From assembly GCA_965178525.1 (NCBI GenBank), contig CBCXVS010000353.1, positions 1 through 6,827 of the forward strand: DNA of 6,827 nt. The letters run 5' to 3'. The stretch comes from CBCXVS01 sp965178525 (GTDB lineage: Bacteria > Tectomicrobia > Entotheonellia > Entotheonellales > Entotheonellaceae). Shown piece after piece: positions 1-6,191 of this stretch. The position numbers and the translations under genes are program-made. Position 1 is the first letter of the stretch. Each line of letters opens with the position of its first letter. Below the pieces are notes generated by a model. That model worked only from the letters and a program-made list of their open reading frames with translations. It did no database searches and was not told the DNA's origin.

Positions 1-162
1 AAGGTCAATTCGTTTCAGGCTTTTGAGTTTTTATTTCAACAAGTTGTCGCCGAATCACGGGAGGAACTTCGGCTTAGGCGACACGCGGCGGCAATCATGC
101 GTTGGCCATGCCGAGATGTTGACATCACGCATCGGTTGTGCACGCACACGGACCTCGATTAG
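1..162 (+). CDS. possible C-terminal end of a gene starting outside the window
   Basis: The frame starting at base 1 is open for 53 codons and ends in TAG at 160-162. There is no start, so if real it is the tail of a gene to the left. The composition looks protein-like at first (FQAFEFLFQQVVAESREELR, amphipathic and charged, probably helical) and then becomes less so (RWPCRDVDITHRLCTHTDLD). I do not recognise a family. An open run of this length can arise by chance in moderately GC-rich DNA, so confidence is low. It would converge on the membrane-protein gene that ends at 175. Confidence 0.22.
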   Translation, partial: KVNSFQAFEFLFQQVVAESREELRLRRHAAAIMRWPCRDVDITHRLCTHTDLD

Positions 163-174
163 TCCATAGAGCTT

Positions 175-525
175 TCACGGACGCAGGGTATATTTGACCA
201 TAGGACGTTCAGGAAACCAATGCAGAAAATGGCGAGGGGGAATATCCAGCTCAAAAGCTGGCCCAAGGGCTTTTAGAATGGGAAGCAAGACATAGAGCAT
301 GAGGAAAAGGAACACCGGGCAGATGTTGGCGGTCGGTATCACCGCCGTCACACAAGAGAAATCATCGACAGTAGATGAGGAGACATCCTGCTGATGGTGT
401 TCAGCAGGAATAGCATGCGTATGAGGCGCGGCATGCAACTGGCATACGACACCCATCACAACGGCAATGCAGATGCATAGCATGGCAATGATTTTAGATG
501 TCTTATCCAGGCTGCCCAATGACAT
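175..525 (-). CDS. small two-segment membrane protein with His-rich loop, unknown function
   Basis: This 116-residue protein has a short charged N-terminus and a hydrophobic segment at about residues 11-32 that could be a signal anchor or a signal peptide cut after LHAA. A His-rich stretch follows at 31-47 (H31, H35, H37, H43, H44). Two cysteines (C58, C69) precede a second hydrophobic helix at about 69-90, and the tail (91-116) is rich in Pro, His, Trp and Arg. The loop between the helices is probably periplasmic, where the His cluster could bind metal; that is inference from composition. I do not recognise the family. The gene is supported by a strong promoter at 599-628 on the same strand, leaving a leader of about 65 nt. 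The Shine-Dalgarno is only a weak GAAGG-like match. No terminator is visible after the TGA at 175-177. Confidence 0.6.
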   Translation of the reverse strand: MSLGSLDKTSKIIAMLCICIAVVMGVVCQLHAAPHTHAIPAEHHQQDVSSSTVDDFSCVTAVIPTANICPVFLFLMLYVLLPILKALGPAFELDIPPRHFLHWFPERPMVKYTLRP

Positions 526-598
526 GAGAGACCTTCGAGGTGCTAGGCAAAACTGACAGGCGCTTCACGAACACTCCTGAAAATAGCTATTGTCACCA

Positions 599-628
599 AC
601 TATATCGTAGCGTACAATATCTTGTCAA
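599..628 (-). promoter_or_regulatory. sigma70-type promoter for the small membrane protein
   Basis: On the minus strand a perfect -35 box TTGACA (628-623) and a near-perfect -10 box TATAGT (604-599) are separated by 18 bp. Transcription would start near 592 and read into the ORF beginning at 525. This is the best promoter match I found in the window. It starts about 33 bp downstream of the end of the fragment at 661-909, so the two are probably separate units. Confidence 0.6.
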
Positions 629-660
629 ACTCATTCCTTGATGACACGCCATGGCGTCAG

Positions 661-909
661 CTACTTCCTGGAAGGCGACCACGAGAAGAGATGCGGATAA
701 GCGTATGGTCGTTTTCCTCTTTGCACCGACGCGGCCCATTGCCTTCGTGCAAAGCGTACATCCCGGACCCTGCTCCAGAGGCAAGACAAAAAGGTGCGCG
801 GAACGTCATTTGCTTGCAGGGCCGCGTAGGCTTGCTGCTGACGCGCTGTGCCTTGACGCAAATAGGAAATATCGCGCCAATACGCCAACTCATCCCACGT
901 CGTACCCAT
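661..909 (-). pseudogene. short ORF, possible N-terminal remnant of a DUF4269-like protein
   Basis: An 82-residue reading frame starts at ATG 909, preceded by GGAGAA with 6 nt spacing. The same frame is open upstream to 1002, but that start has no ribosome site. The first part, WDELAYWRDISYLRQG followed by TARQQQAYAAL, resembles from memory the start of DUF4269 proteins (a YL-x-x-G-x-x-x-Q-x-x-AY-x-x-L pattern). After about residue 40 the sequence turns Arg/Trp-rich and does not continue into the expected part of that family in any of the three frames. It is therefore best read as a truncated relic. The alternative is a genuine short hypothetical gene. The family assignment is weak because it rests on about 30 residues. 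Confidence 0.3.
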
Positions 910-1059
910 CGATTTCTCCATCCCGTTATACGGCCCTAGCGTTGCAGACACGTCATGGCCGTGTATCATATCGTTGAATATAACTGACGTGAGCGCAACC
1001 ACGTCCGCATAGACGGGCGTCAGTCGGCATAGTCACATCCACTGCAGAGGAGGGCTGAC

Positions 1060-1626
1060 ATGCAACAGCCGGGCGTACGCATCTTCGTGCTGATACTCCT
1101 GATCGCGAGCACGGGCTGCGCCGTGCAACGTCAACTGCGTCTCAGCCGGCTGCACAAAGCGGCCATGCGCGGGGACCAGGCCACGGTCAGCAGCCTCTTG
1201 GCGCGTGGCGGGTTGGTCAATGGGTTGGACGGCGAAGGCAATACCGCCCTCCACAAGGCGGCGGAGGCGGGCCATCGAGCGATCGTGTCTATTCTGGTGG
1301 CGCGTGGCGCAAACGTCAATGCCCGAAATGGCTTGGGCCTGACGCCCCTGCATACCGCGGCCAGCGTGGGGCATGACGAGGTCATGCATGATCTCATGAC
1401 GCATAGCGCTAGCCTACAGGCCAGGACAGCCTTTTTGGGTGCGACGCCGTTGCATTATGCGGCCGAGAACGGCCACTTGACCACCGTGTACGCGCTCTTA
1501 TTACAGGGCGCTCCGGTCCAGGCTCAGGATAAATGGGATAACGCCCCGGTGGATTACGCGGCCAGGAAGGGCCATGAAGACGTTGTGCAGTTGCTTCAAG
1601 CTTGGGCCACACGCCCCTCCCCGTAA
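1060..1626 (+). CDS. ankyrin-repeat lipoprotein
   Basis: This is a 188-residue protein with a perfect AGGAGG Shine-Dalgarno at 1048-1053, 6 nt before the ATG. Residues 1-20 look like a lipoprotein signal: a short N-region with R7, a hydrophobic core at 8-16, and STGC with C20 as the likely lipidated cysteine. The -3 position is Ser rather than the usual Leu, so a plain signal peptide remains possible. Ankyrin repeats follow at about 29-58, 60-91, 93-125, 127-158 and a final half repeat at 160-182. They show the TALHKAAEAGH, TPLHTAASVGH and TPLHYAAENGH helix-turn signatures and the GANVNARNG-type beta turn. Ankyrin stacks bind protein partners; the likely place is the periplasmic face of a membrane. 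The partner is unknown and no neighbour on this strand suggests one. Only a weak promoter-like pair (TTGCAG 942-947, TATCAT 964-969) is visible upstream. The gene converges with the permease remnant, 18 bp away, with no terminator hairpin between. Confidence 0.85.
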   Translation: MQQPGVRIFVLILLIASTGCAVQRQLRLSRLHKAAMRGDQATVSSLLARGGLVNGLDGEGNTALHKAAEAGHRAIVSILVARGANVNARNGLGLTPLHTAASVGHDEVMHDLMTHSASLQARTAFLGATPLHYAAENGHLTTVYALLLQGAPVQAQDKWDNAPVDYAARKGHEDVVQLLQAWATRPSP

Positions 1627-1644
1627 CCACCCACCCACCACTAA

Positions 1645-2127
1645 CTAAAATACCTTTCGGGTATCGAGGGCGTCCCGTAGGCCATCACCGACGTAGTTGA
1701 TCGACAACACTGCGAGAAAAATCACCAGGCCGGGAAACAGCGCCCAATGTGGCGCCGAATCCAGATAGTCCTTGGCATCAAACAGGAGTCGGCCCCAGGT
1801 GGGCATATCGGGGGGGAAACCGAGGCCTAAAAAGGAGAGAGACGATTCGGCGAGAATCGCCGAGCCCACGCCTAGGGAGGCCGCGACGATGACCGGACTC
1901 AGGGCATTGGGCAGGATGCGCCGAATGACCAACCGGCCCGGTGGGGCGCCCATGGCGCGGGCGGCTTCGACAAATTCTTTTTCTTTTAATGACAAAATCG
2001 CCGCCAGGACGAGCAGCGTCACGGTCAGGAAGAATAGTCGCGCCTTCACATGCCTCACGGGCGCCGCCGAATGGCGGCATGTTTCCCCCGCCCCTGCGGG
2101 AGGCGAGGGACGTACAGCCCATGTCAT
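1645..2127 (-). pseudogene. C-terminal half of a dipeptide/oligopeptide ABC transporter permease (DppC/OppC type)
   Basis: The 160-codon frame carries the conserved C-terminal part of a binding-protein-dependent transport permease. The EAA loop is intact: EAARAMG at residues 54-60, with ILP at 71-73 at the usual spacing, which docks on the ATPase. It is followed by SSLSFLGLGFPP (95-106), TWGRLL (110-115), a last membrane segment (131-147) and the family-typical ending GDGLRDALDTRKV. DppC/OppC proteins are usually near 280-300 residues, so roughly the first 130-150 are missing, including the first membrane helices. Residues 1-28 or so do not look like a permease and are encoded by a palindromic segment (2049-2110). 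The ATG at 2127 overlaps the stop of the upstream amidohydrolase as ATGA, which could allow coupled translation, but the product could not form a normal permease. No ATPase, partner permease or binding protein is in the window. Confidence 0.8.
2049..2110. repeat. REP-like palindromic segment at the permease breakpoint
   Basis: Two nested foldback units lie side by side. The first is an outer inverted repeat CATGCC (2049-2054) / GGCATG (2076-2081) enclosing GCCGCC (2063-2068) / GGCGGC (2073-2078) around a GAAT loop. The second spans 2084-2110: on the minus strand it reads as an 11-12 bp stem beginning TCCCTCGCC, with two G-T wobbles and a 3-nt loop. The pattern of pyrimidine-rich arm, CCGC-type loop and purine-rich arm is like the short interspersed REP/MITE palindromes common in many bacteria. 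It sits exactly where recognisable permease sequence stops. Whether it is repeated elsewhere cannot be seen here. Confidence 0.5.
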
Positions 2128-3377
2128 GACACGACTACCGCCTGCTCCGCCCGCCGGTCGACTCGGACCTCTCCGCCCTGCAACACCAGCTTGATCCGCT
2201 CTAACGCCTGCAGAATCGTGATGTCTTGCAAGGGATTCCCCTCGACAACCACCAAGTCCGCCAACTTACCCGCTTCGATGGTGCCGATGTCTTGCTCCAG
2301 CCCCAGGCATTCCGCGGCCCATCCCGTACCCGCTTGTAATGCCTGCATAGGTGACAGACCCGCTTCGACGAGATATTGCAACTCTCGGGCATTGATGCCA
2401 TGTTCGTGCCCTCCGGCATCCGTACCCGCGACAACCTTGATCCCGGCCTCAAGGGCCCGCTGGATACTCTCGATGTGATGGGGATACAAGGCCTGGCCGC
2501 GCTTTTGCATATGCGGCGCGCTCCGCTCGCGGTGGAAAACGTAGACGGTCAGCGTCGGCACAAAAAACGTACCCTGCTCTGCCATCATCGGTATCAACTC
2601 GGGGTCCTCATCCAGGTAACAGCCATGCTCGATCGAATTGACGCCAGCCTCGATGGCCAAACGCAAACCCGGCCCGCCCAGGGCATGGCACATGACGCGG
2701 CGGCCCAAGGTATGCGCCTCCTCGACCAATGCCCGGATCTCGTCCCGGTTGAACGCGACATCATGTGGACCATGGCCTAGCCGGGAGCTGGCTCCGCCCG
2801 TGGTGGCGCACTTGATCACATCGGCGCCGGCCCGCACCATCGTGCGCACGACATTGCGCACCTCTTGCACGCCGTTGGCCACACTCGGCGGCACATTGGG
2901 GCTGGGGGGGACACAGCAGGAATGACCGGAAGGGCTGATGCGGTCACCGATACCGCCGATGGGGGAGATGATCCCCAACGCCAGTTGCAAACGCGGTCCG
3001 GTGATCAACGCCTCTTCCATCGCCTTTTTGAACCCGGCGTCCAATCCCGCTGCATCCCGAACCGTCGTATACCCCGTTGCCAGCGTCTGCTGCAGCACCG
3101 CGGCCGTGCGCACGTGCGTCGTACTCTGCGGCTCCTCCAGTCCCCAGTGCCGAGTCAGGGCATAGCCGTGGTTCGCCAAGTGATCATGCACATCGATGAG
3201 GCCGGGCAACACCGTCAGGCCACTCACGTCGATCACATCGGCTTCAGGCGGTTCCGGGACGGTCTGCCGTGTCCCTACTGTGGTGATACGTCCGGCGGCA
3301 TCGATCAGTATGGCCGCATCCGGCACCGGCGGCGCTCCCGTACCATCAATGAGTGTAGCGCCAATGAGCATCTGCAT
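2124..3377 (-). CDS. metal-dependent amidohydrolase, imidazolonepropionase/Xaa-Pro dipeptidase-like
   Basis: This is a 417-residue cytoplasmic enzyme of the amidohydrolase superfamily, with no signal peptide and the normal length for the family. The N-terminal beta-sandwich strand and the entry to the TIM barrel end in GLIDVHDH, with metal ligands H64 and H66. K189 in ADVIKC is the expected carboxylated lysine bridging two metals. H231 (CHALGG) and H251 (SIEHG) are the next ligands, and D320 (VAGTDAGG) is the catalytic aspartate. The C-terminal sandwich has GTIEAGKLADLVVVEGNPL (365-383). All expected catalytic residues are present. Relatives hydrolyse imidazolones, Xaa-Pro or other cyclic amides and dipeptides; the substrate cannot be told from sequence. 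The start is fixed by GAGGTGA ending 3 nt before ATG 3377; M3 is an alternative. It lies 36 bp after the dehydrogenase gene and overlaps the permease remnant by 4 bp, so the three probably formed one transcript. Confidence 0.9.
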   Translation of the reverse strand: MQMLIGATLIDGTGAPPVPDAAILIDAAGRITTVGTRQTVPEPPEADVIDVSGLTVLPGLIDVHDHLANHGYALTRHWGLEEPQSTTHVRTAAVLQQTLATGYTTVRDAAGLDAGFKKAMEEALITGPRLQLALGIISPIGGIGDRISPSGHSCCVPPSPNVPPSVANGVQEVRNVVRTMVRAGADVIKCATTGGASSRLGHGPHDVAFNRDEIRALVEEAHTLGRRVMCHALGGPGLRLAIEAGVNSIEHGCYLDEDPELIPMMAEQGTFFVPTLTVYVFHRERSAPHMQKRGQALYPHHIESIQRALEAGIKVVAGTDAGGHEHGINARELQYLVEAGLSPMQALQAGTGWAAECLGLEQDIGTIEAGKLADLVVVEGNPLQDITILQALERIKLVLQGGEVRVDRRAEQAVVVS

Positions 3378-3413
3378 CTTTCACCTCGCTTTTTCTATAG
3401 GTGTTATCGGTAC

Positions 3414-4319
3414 TTATTTAGCCCGGTTTTCCACACCGCTCCACTGTTCGTAGAGCTTGACGGCACTCTGGTTCGGCGCCTTGGCATTCAGGATGGACTC
3501 GGCTAGGTGATACATCTGTTGCACGAGACCGGCGACCGGCATCGGCACCCCCACGTCTTTCCCAACGCCCAGCGCCGTCGTGACGTCCTTCGTCATCAGC
3601 TCCATGGCCATGCCGCCGGCATGCGTGAAATCCCCCTGCAGGACAAACCTGGGAAAGCGATGCGTGGTGGCAAAGCTCTGCCCTGAACTCGCATTGATCG
3701 CGTCGACAACTTTTACCGGATCCAACCCGGCTTTCGTCGCCACCGTGATGGCCTCACACGCCGCAAGATAGTTGGTGGCGGCTCAGTAATTATTCAGCGC
3801 TTTGGTCATATGGCCGGCGCCGCTCGGTCCCATGTAGTAAATATTTTTCCCGATCGCCTGTAGAATGGGCAGGCACGCTTCGTAGCGCTGTGCGTCTCCT
3901 CCCACCATGATGCCCAATGTCCCTGCCTCAGCGCCCGGGATGCCCCCGCTGACGCCGGCATCGATGAGATGGACGTCCTTTTCGGCCAGCCTGGCATGAA
4001 TGCGAGCTGTATGCGGCGGATTCCCACTGGTCAGATCGATCACAACCATCCCCGGCACCGCCGTTTCGATAATGCCGTCCGGTCCGAGGCACACGTGCTC
4101 CACAATCGGCGAAATGGGCAGGGATAAACAGATGGTCCGCGCCCGGCTCGCGACATCCTGCGGTGAGGTCGCGGCCTCTGCTCCAGCTTGTACCAAGCGA
4201 GCGAGCGCCTCCGGCTGCACATCATACGCCACCAAGGGATATCCCGCGCCGAGAACGCGCCGCGACATAGGATTTCCTATATTGCCAAGTCCGATGAAAC
4301 CGACTGCCTCCGCCATCAT
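3414..4319 (-). pseudogene. 3-hydroxyisobutyrate dehydrogenase / tartronate semialdehyde reductase-like gene with an in-frame TGA
   Basis: Read through one stop, the frame gives about 300 residues, the normal length for this NAD(P)-dependent beta-hydroxyacid dehydrogenase family. From ATG 4319 (ATG 4316 is equally possible; GGGGGAAGAG lies just upstream) come the Rossmann motif GLGNIG (10-15), LTSGNP (96-101), the substrate-binding block DAGVSGG and GAEAGTLGIMVGG (120-141), and the catalytic K173 with the conserved NN in TKALNNY. The next codon is TGA (3785-3783). After it the same frame continues without a gap as AATNYLAACEA, GLDPVKVVDAINASSGQS and a GGMAMELMTKDVTTAL block, and ends in TAA at 3414. 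No frameshift is needed. A GTG at 3743 could restart translation of the C-terminal domain, but it lacks a visible ribosome site. The likely reading is a recent nonsense mutation or a sequencing error. Selenocysteine is unlikely because the family does not use it there. These enzymes oxidise or reduce small 3-hydroxy acids. Confidence 0.85.
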
Positions 4320-4509
4320 AATATTCTCTTCCCCCGTGGTTTCCAATTGCGCCACATGCCAACTGCTCGGCCATGCTCTGGGCGCTACGGCATCGCCAGG
4401 GCATGCTGCGCCATGCTGCGAGTGTAACATAGGAAAGCGAACAGGGTGAACGCTAGAATAGGCACATTTCTGCTCGGGCGGAAAGAACTTTACAGGAGGA
4501 TGGGGTGCG

Positions 4510-4605
4510 GTGAAAAGAGAGATGGCCAGTTCCTCAGCGCCGGTTGAGGAACTGGCGGGTCACCCGGCTGGGGGGTCCCATTCCAGCACGGTTCTCACCA
4601 TTTAA
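4510..4605 (+). CDS. possible 31-residue small ORF
   Basis: A GTG-initiated frame, beginning KREMASSSAPVEELAGHP after the initiator and ending in TAA at 4603-4605, lies behind a strong AGGAGG at 4494-4499. The spacing to the GTG is about 10 nt, which is long. An ATG at 4522 in the same frame is an alternative start. The peptide is hydrophilic, with no membrane segment or known motif. The 12-bp hairpin at 4525-4556 lies inside it, so the sequence may be constrained by that palindrome instead of by coding. It could equally be the N-terminal stump of a lost gene. No homologue is recognised. Confidence 0.2.
   Translation: MKREMASSSAPVEELAGHPAGGSHSSTVLTI
4525..4556. repeat. perfect 12-bp inverted repeat (hairpin)
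   Basis: GCCAGTTCCTCA (4525-4536) and its exact complement TGAGGAACTGGC (4545-4556) flank an 8-nt loop. On the minus strand the hairpin is followed by a pyrimidine-rich run including TTTT, so it could act as an imperfect terminator for leftward transcription coming from the DUF882 gene that ends at 4788. There is no T-run on the plus-strand side. A protein-binding palindrome or a mobile-element end are alternatives. Confidence 0.55.
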
Positions 4606-4650
4606 GATGCACAAAAAACCAGATTTGTTGCAGCACATGCAAGAACGTAT

Positions 4651-4666
4651 GTTTCGGCACCGAAAC
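4651..4666. repeat. perfect 16-bp palindrome, operator-like
   Basis: GTTTCGGCACCGAAAC consists of two exact 7-bp arms around a CA centre. Its length and symmetry match a typical dimeric repressor site. It lies about 120 bp past the stop of the leftward DUF882 gene and about 330 bp before the dehydrogenase start, so its target promoter is not obvious. No regulator gene is in the window. Confidence 0.4.
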
Positions 4667-4787
4667 ACTTTGGTCCGAGTCAGTCGCTCCCACACATGTC
4701 TGGCAAGCAGCCATCTTAAGTGCCTGGGCATCATGACCTGGATAGATTTCTCCAGGGGCAAGATATAAATTTAATTTTGCTCAGTAC

Positions 4788-5369
4788 TTACCACGACCGG
4801 ACCGGACCCGTATCGATATGCAGGAAATTCGAACGGCGATAATAGCCCACGCCGCCCCCGCGTAAGGCGAGCGCCGCTTGGCGGACGATGGTCAGGTGGC
4901 GTTCCGGCACCCAGACGTCAACGGCTTTGCCATAGATGTGCTGGCTCTTCTTGGCCACGCCGCGTCGACACTGGCGCATGCGCGCATTGGTAGCCGGAGA
5001 TCGGTAGGCGGACATAATATGGACGGGCTCGTGCGTTTGTAACGTCTGGGCAAGCGCATACAAGAGATTGATGAGTTTCTGGTCTATAACGGTGACCTCA
5101 TTGGCCCGATGGTCGCGCAAGAGATGGTCAATCTGCACGAGGGCCTCGGTCACATACTGTCCCTCCGCCCAATAGACCGTCTTGAGGTGTTCCTTCGTAT
5201 TGACATTGTATAATTCCAGCCATCTTTGCGGGGCCTTGGACGGGTGCTGCTGGGCATGTGTCAGGCCTGGGGTCAACCCGGTACCTACGGCCAGTGCACT
5301 TGGGGTGAGGAATCTCCGGCGGCTCAGCGGTTCGGTGATGAGCCTCGCCCCACGTGGTCCAATCGACAT
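4788..5369 (-). CDS. Tat-exported DUF882 / YcbK (MepK)-like murein peptidase
   Basis: This 193-residue protein starts at ATG 5369, with GGGAG at 5382-5378 and 8 nt spacing. The frame is open to an ATG at 5507, but that start would put 46 unusual residues before the signal. SRRRFL at 16-21 followed by a hydrophobic stretch and THAQ near 37-40 is a twin-arginine signal peptide. The mature domain begins near ELYNVNT and TVYWAEGQY, then IDHLLRDHRANE, SAYRSPATN (120-128), SQHIYGKAVD (142-151) and HIDTG (184-188). H144, D151 and H184 fit the zinc ligands of the M15-like fold. E. coli MepK, of this family, is a periplasmic enzyme that cleaves 3-3 peptidoglycan cross-links; the same role is inferred here. 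It looks intact. A divergent paralogue at 6282 is about 70% identical over the shared domain by hand count. Confidence 0.88.
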   Translation of the reverse strand: MSIGPRGARLITEPLSRRRFLTPSALAVGTGLTPGLTHAQQHPSKAPQRWLELYNVNTKEHLKTVYWAEGQYVTEALVQIDHLLRDHRANEVTVIDQKLINLLYALAQTLQTHEPVHIMSAYRSPATNARMRQCRRGVAKKSQHIYGKAVDVWVPERHLTIVRQAALALRGGGVGYYRRSNFLHIDTGPVRSW

Positions 5370-5917
5370 GATACCATCTCCCGTTTCATGTGTGTTCAGG
5401 TCTTGGAAGTGCATGGCTTGCTGTGTCCTGCCGTGCGTCGTTAGGCCATTTTCCCCGATCTCCAGCGTGATTCGCCGGATCGTGGCATGATTTTCTGGGG
5501 TATTCAAATCACTCTCGTGTATTCATCACTGGGTGCAGACAAGGATTGTGTAACAGCGCTACGTCTCTTGCTCGTCACATGCGGGTTTCAGCCTACCACG
5601 GCTGTTGGTACCGGATCAATTGTAGAAACACTTGACAGCGGATGGATGTCTGAGTATCTGTGCTTCAACGCCAAGGGCATGGAGCTCTCTCGTCCTACGG
5701 AACGCCAATGAGCTTCGACTGTGCTTCCATGCTATTCGGTTGCATCATTCTTTGAATGTCCATCGGTCAACTTCCACATGCGGTAATATTGCATAAAACG
5801 TCTCGCTCCCATCTCCACGTACGGCAAGCATCGCATGTAGGGGTTCGCTGCTTTCTCACATCGCACAAGTACGAGGGGGACGACGCTAGGCAGACCCGTC
5901 GTTTATCACTAAAAATG
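5370..5917. other. non-coding or unrecognised stretch upstream of the DUF882 gene
   Basis: No supported gene is seen. The frame of the leftward DUF882 gene stays open from 5369 to 5507, and its last 45 bases or so resemble the leader of the other copy. A plus-strand TTGACA (5632-5637) with TATCTG 17 bp later (5655-5660) looks partly like a promoter but leads to no gene. Frames at 5487-5711 and 5756-6025 on the plus strand encode nothing I recognise. The piece just left of the transposase relic may be further decayed element sequence. Confidence 0.4.
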
Positions 5918-6121
5918 TCAAGCATTTTCTTCATTTTTTATTGCTCTGTGCCCCACAAACATGGTAGGCTGAAGGCCGTATACGCAGACGGTCGTCTCAC
6001 TCAAGCGCTCGTTATGCTGGAATAAACAGCTAGGTCCTTTGATCTCCGGCCACCGCTTCCAACCGGTCTCATGACTGAGAACGATCTCAGGTTTACGACG
6101 CTGCTCTGGTGGTCCACAACC
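5918..6121 (-). pseudogene. decayed ISAs1-family-like transposase fragment
   Basis: Within a minus-strand frame, about 66 residues run as GCGPPEQRR, then GWKRWPEIKG, then ERLSETTVCVYGL, then VGHRAIKNEE and a stop at 5918. From memory this follows the order of conserved blocks in the C-terminal half of ISAs1-type DDE transposases: HGRxExR, then a W-x-WPG-L/I block, then a tract of E/R/T residues leading to YxxxSL, then RGHWxIEN. The key Gly-His and Ile-x-Asn positions match, but Trp of GHW is Arg and the distance from YGL to GH is shorter than usual, which points to decay with a deletion. The N-terminal catalytic part, the following LHWxLD block and terminal repeats are not seen. The assignment rests on short motifs and is moderate to low. 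Confidence 0.42.
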
Positions 6122-6191
6122 CTGCAGGTTTGACAACAGATTGCACAATTTTCCCAGATGTGCTCTAGCGAGCGCTGTCGCCGCAGGCATA

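Larger units (their letters stand above)
4320..4787. other. gene-poor stretch with several palindromes
   Basis: Between the dehydrogenase start and the DUF882 gene no conserved protein is visible on either strand. The stretch holds a tandem 9-bp repeat CATGCTGCG (4402-4410 and 4412-4420), a weak -10-like TATGTT on the minus strand (4431-4426) that might serve the catabolic module, a 31-codon ORF, two perfect palindromes listed separately, and an 8-bp inverted pair TTAAGATG (4602-4609) / CATCTTAA (4712-4719) that frames about 118 bp. An AT-rich patch lies at 4763-4778. Longer overlapping frames at 4534-4768 on both strands resemble nothing known to me. Confidence 0.5.

Noticed and set aside
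1033..1404. 123-codon minus-strand frame across the ankyrin gene
   Set aside because: It is antisense to a well-supported gene, has no recognisable family, and reflects codon bias of the plus-strand repeats.
2865..3506. 213-codon plus-strand frame
   Set aside because: It lies antisense across the amidohydrolase start and the dehydrogenase end; the composition is Arg/His-rich and typical of a shadow frame.
3414..3743. Separate small gene starting at GTG 3743
   Set aside because: It is the C-terminal domain of the dehydrogenase in the same frame as the upstream part, separated only by one TGA; no ribosome site supports an independent start.
4402..4420. Tandem CATGCTGCG pair as the start of a repeat array
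   Set aside because: Only two units are present, with no spacer pattern or further copies.
4000..4449. 149-codon plus-strand frame
   Set aside because: Antisense to the Rossmann domain of the dehydrogenase, which has clear motifs; no sign of an independent protein.
5632..5660. Plus-strand TTGACA-17-TATCTG as a promoter
   Set aside because: The -10 box matches only three of six positions and no rightward gene follows for over 600 bp.
5487..5711. 74-codon plus-strand frame with an upstream hydrophobic start
   Set aside because: No ribosome site, no recognised motif, and it overlaps the open upstream frame of the leftward DUF882 gene.
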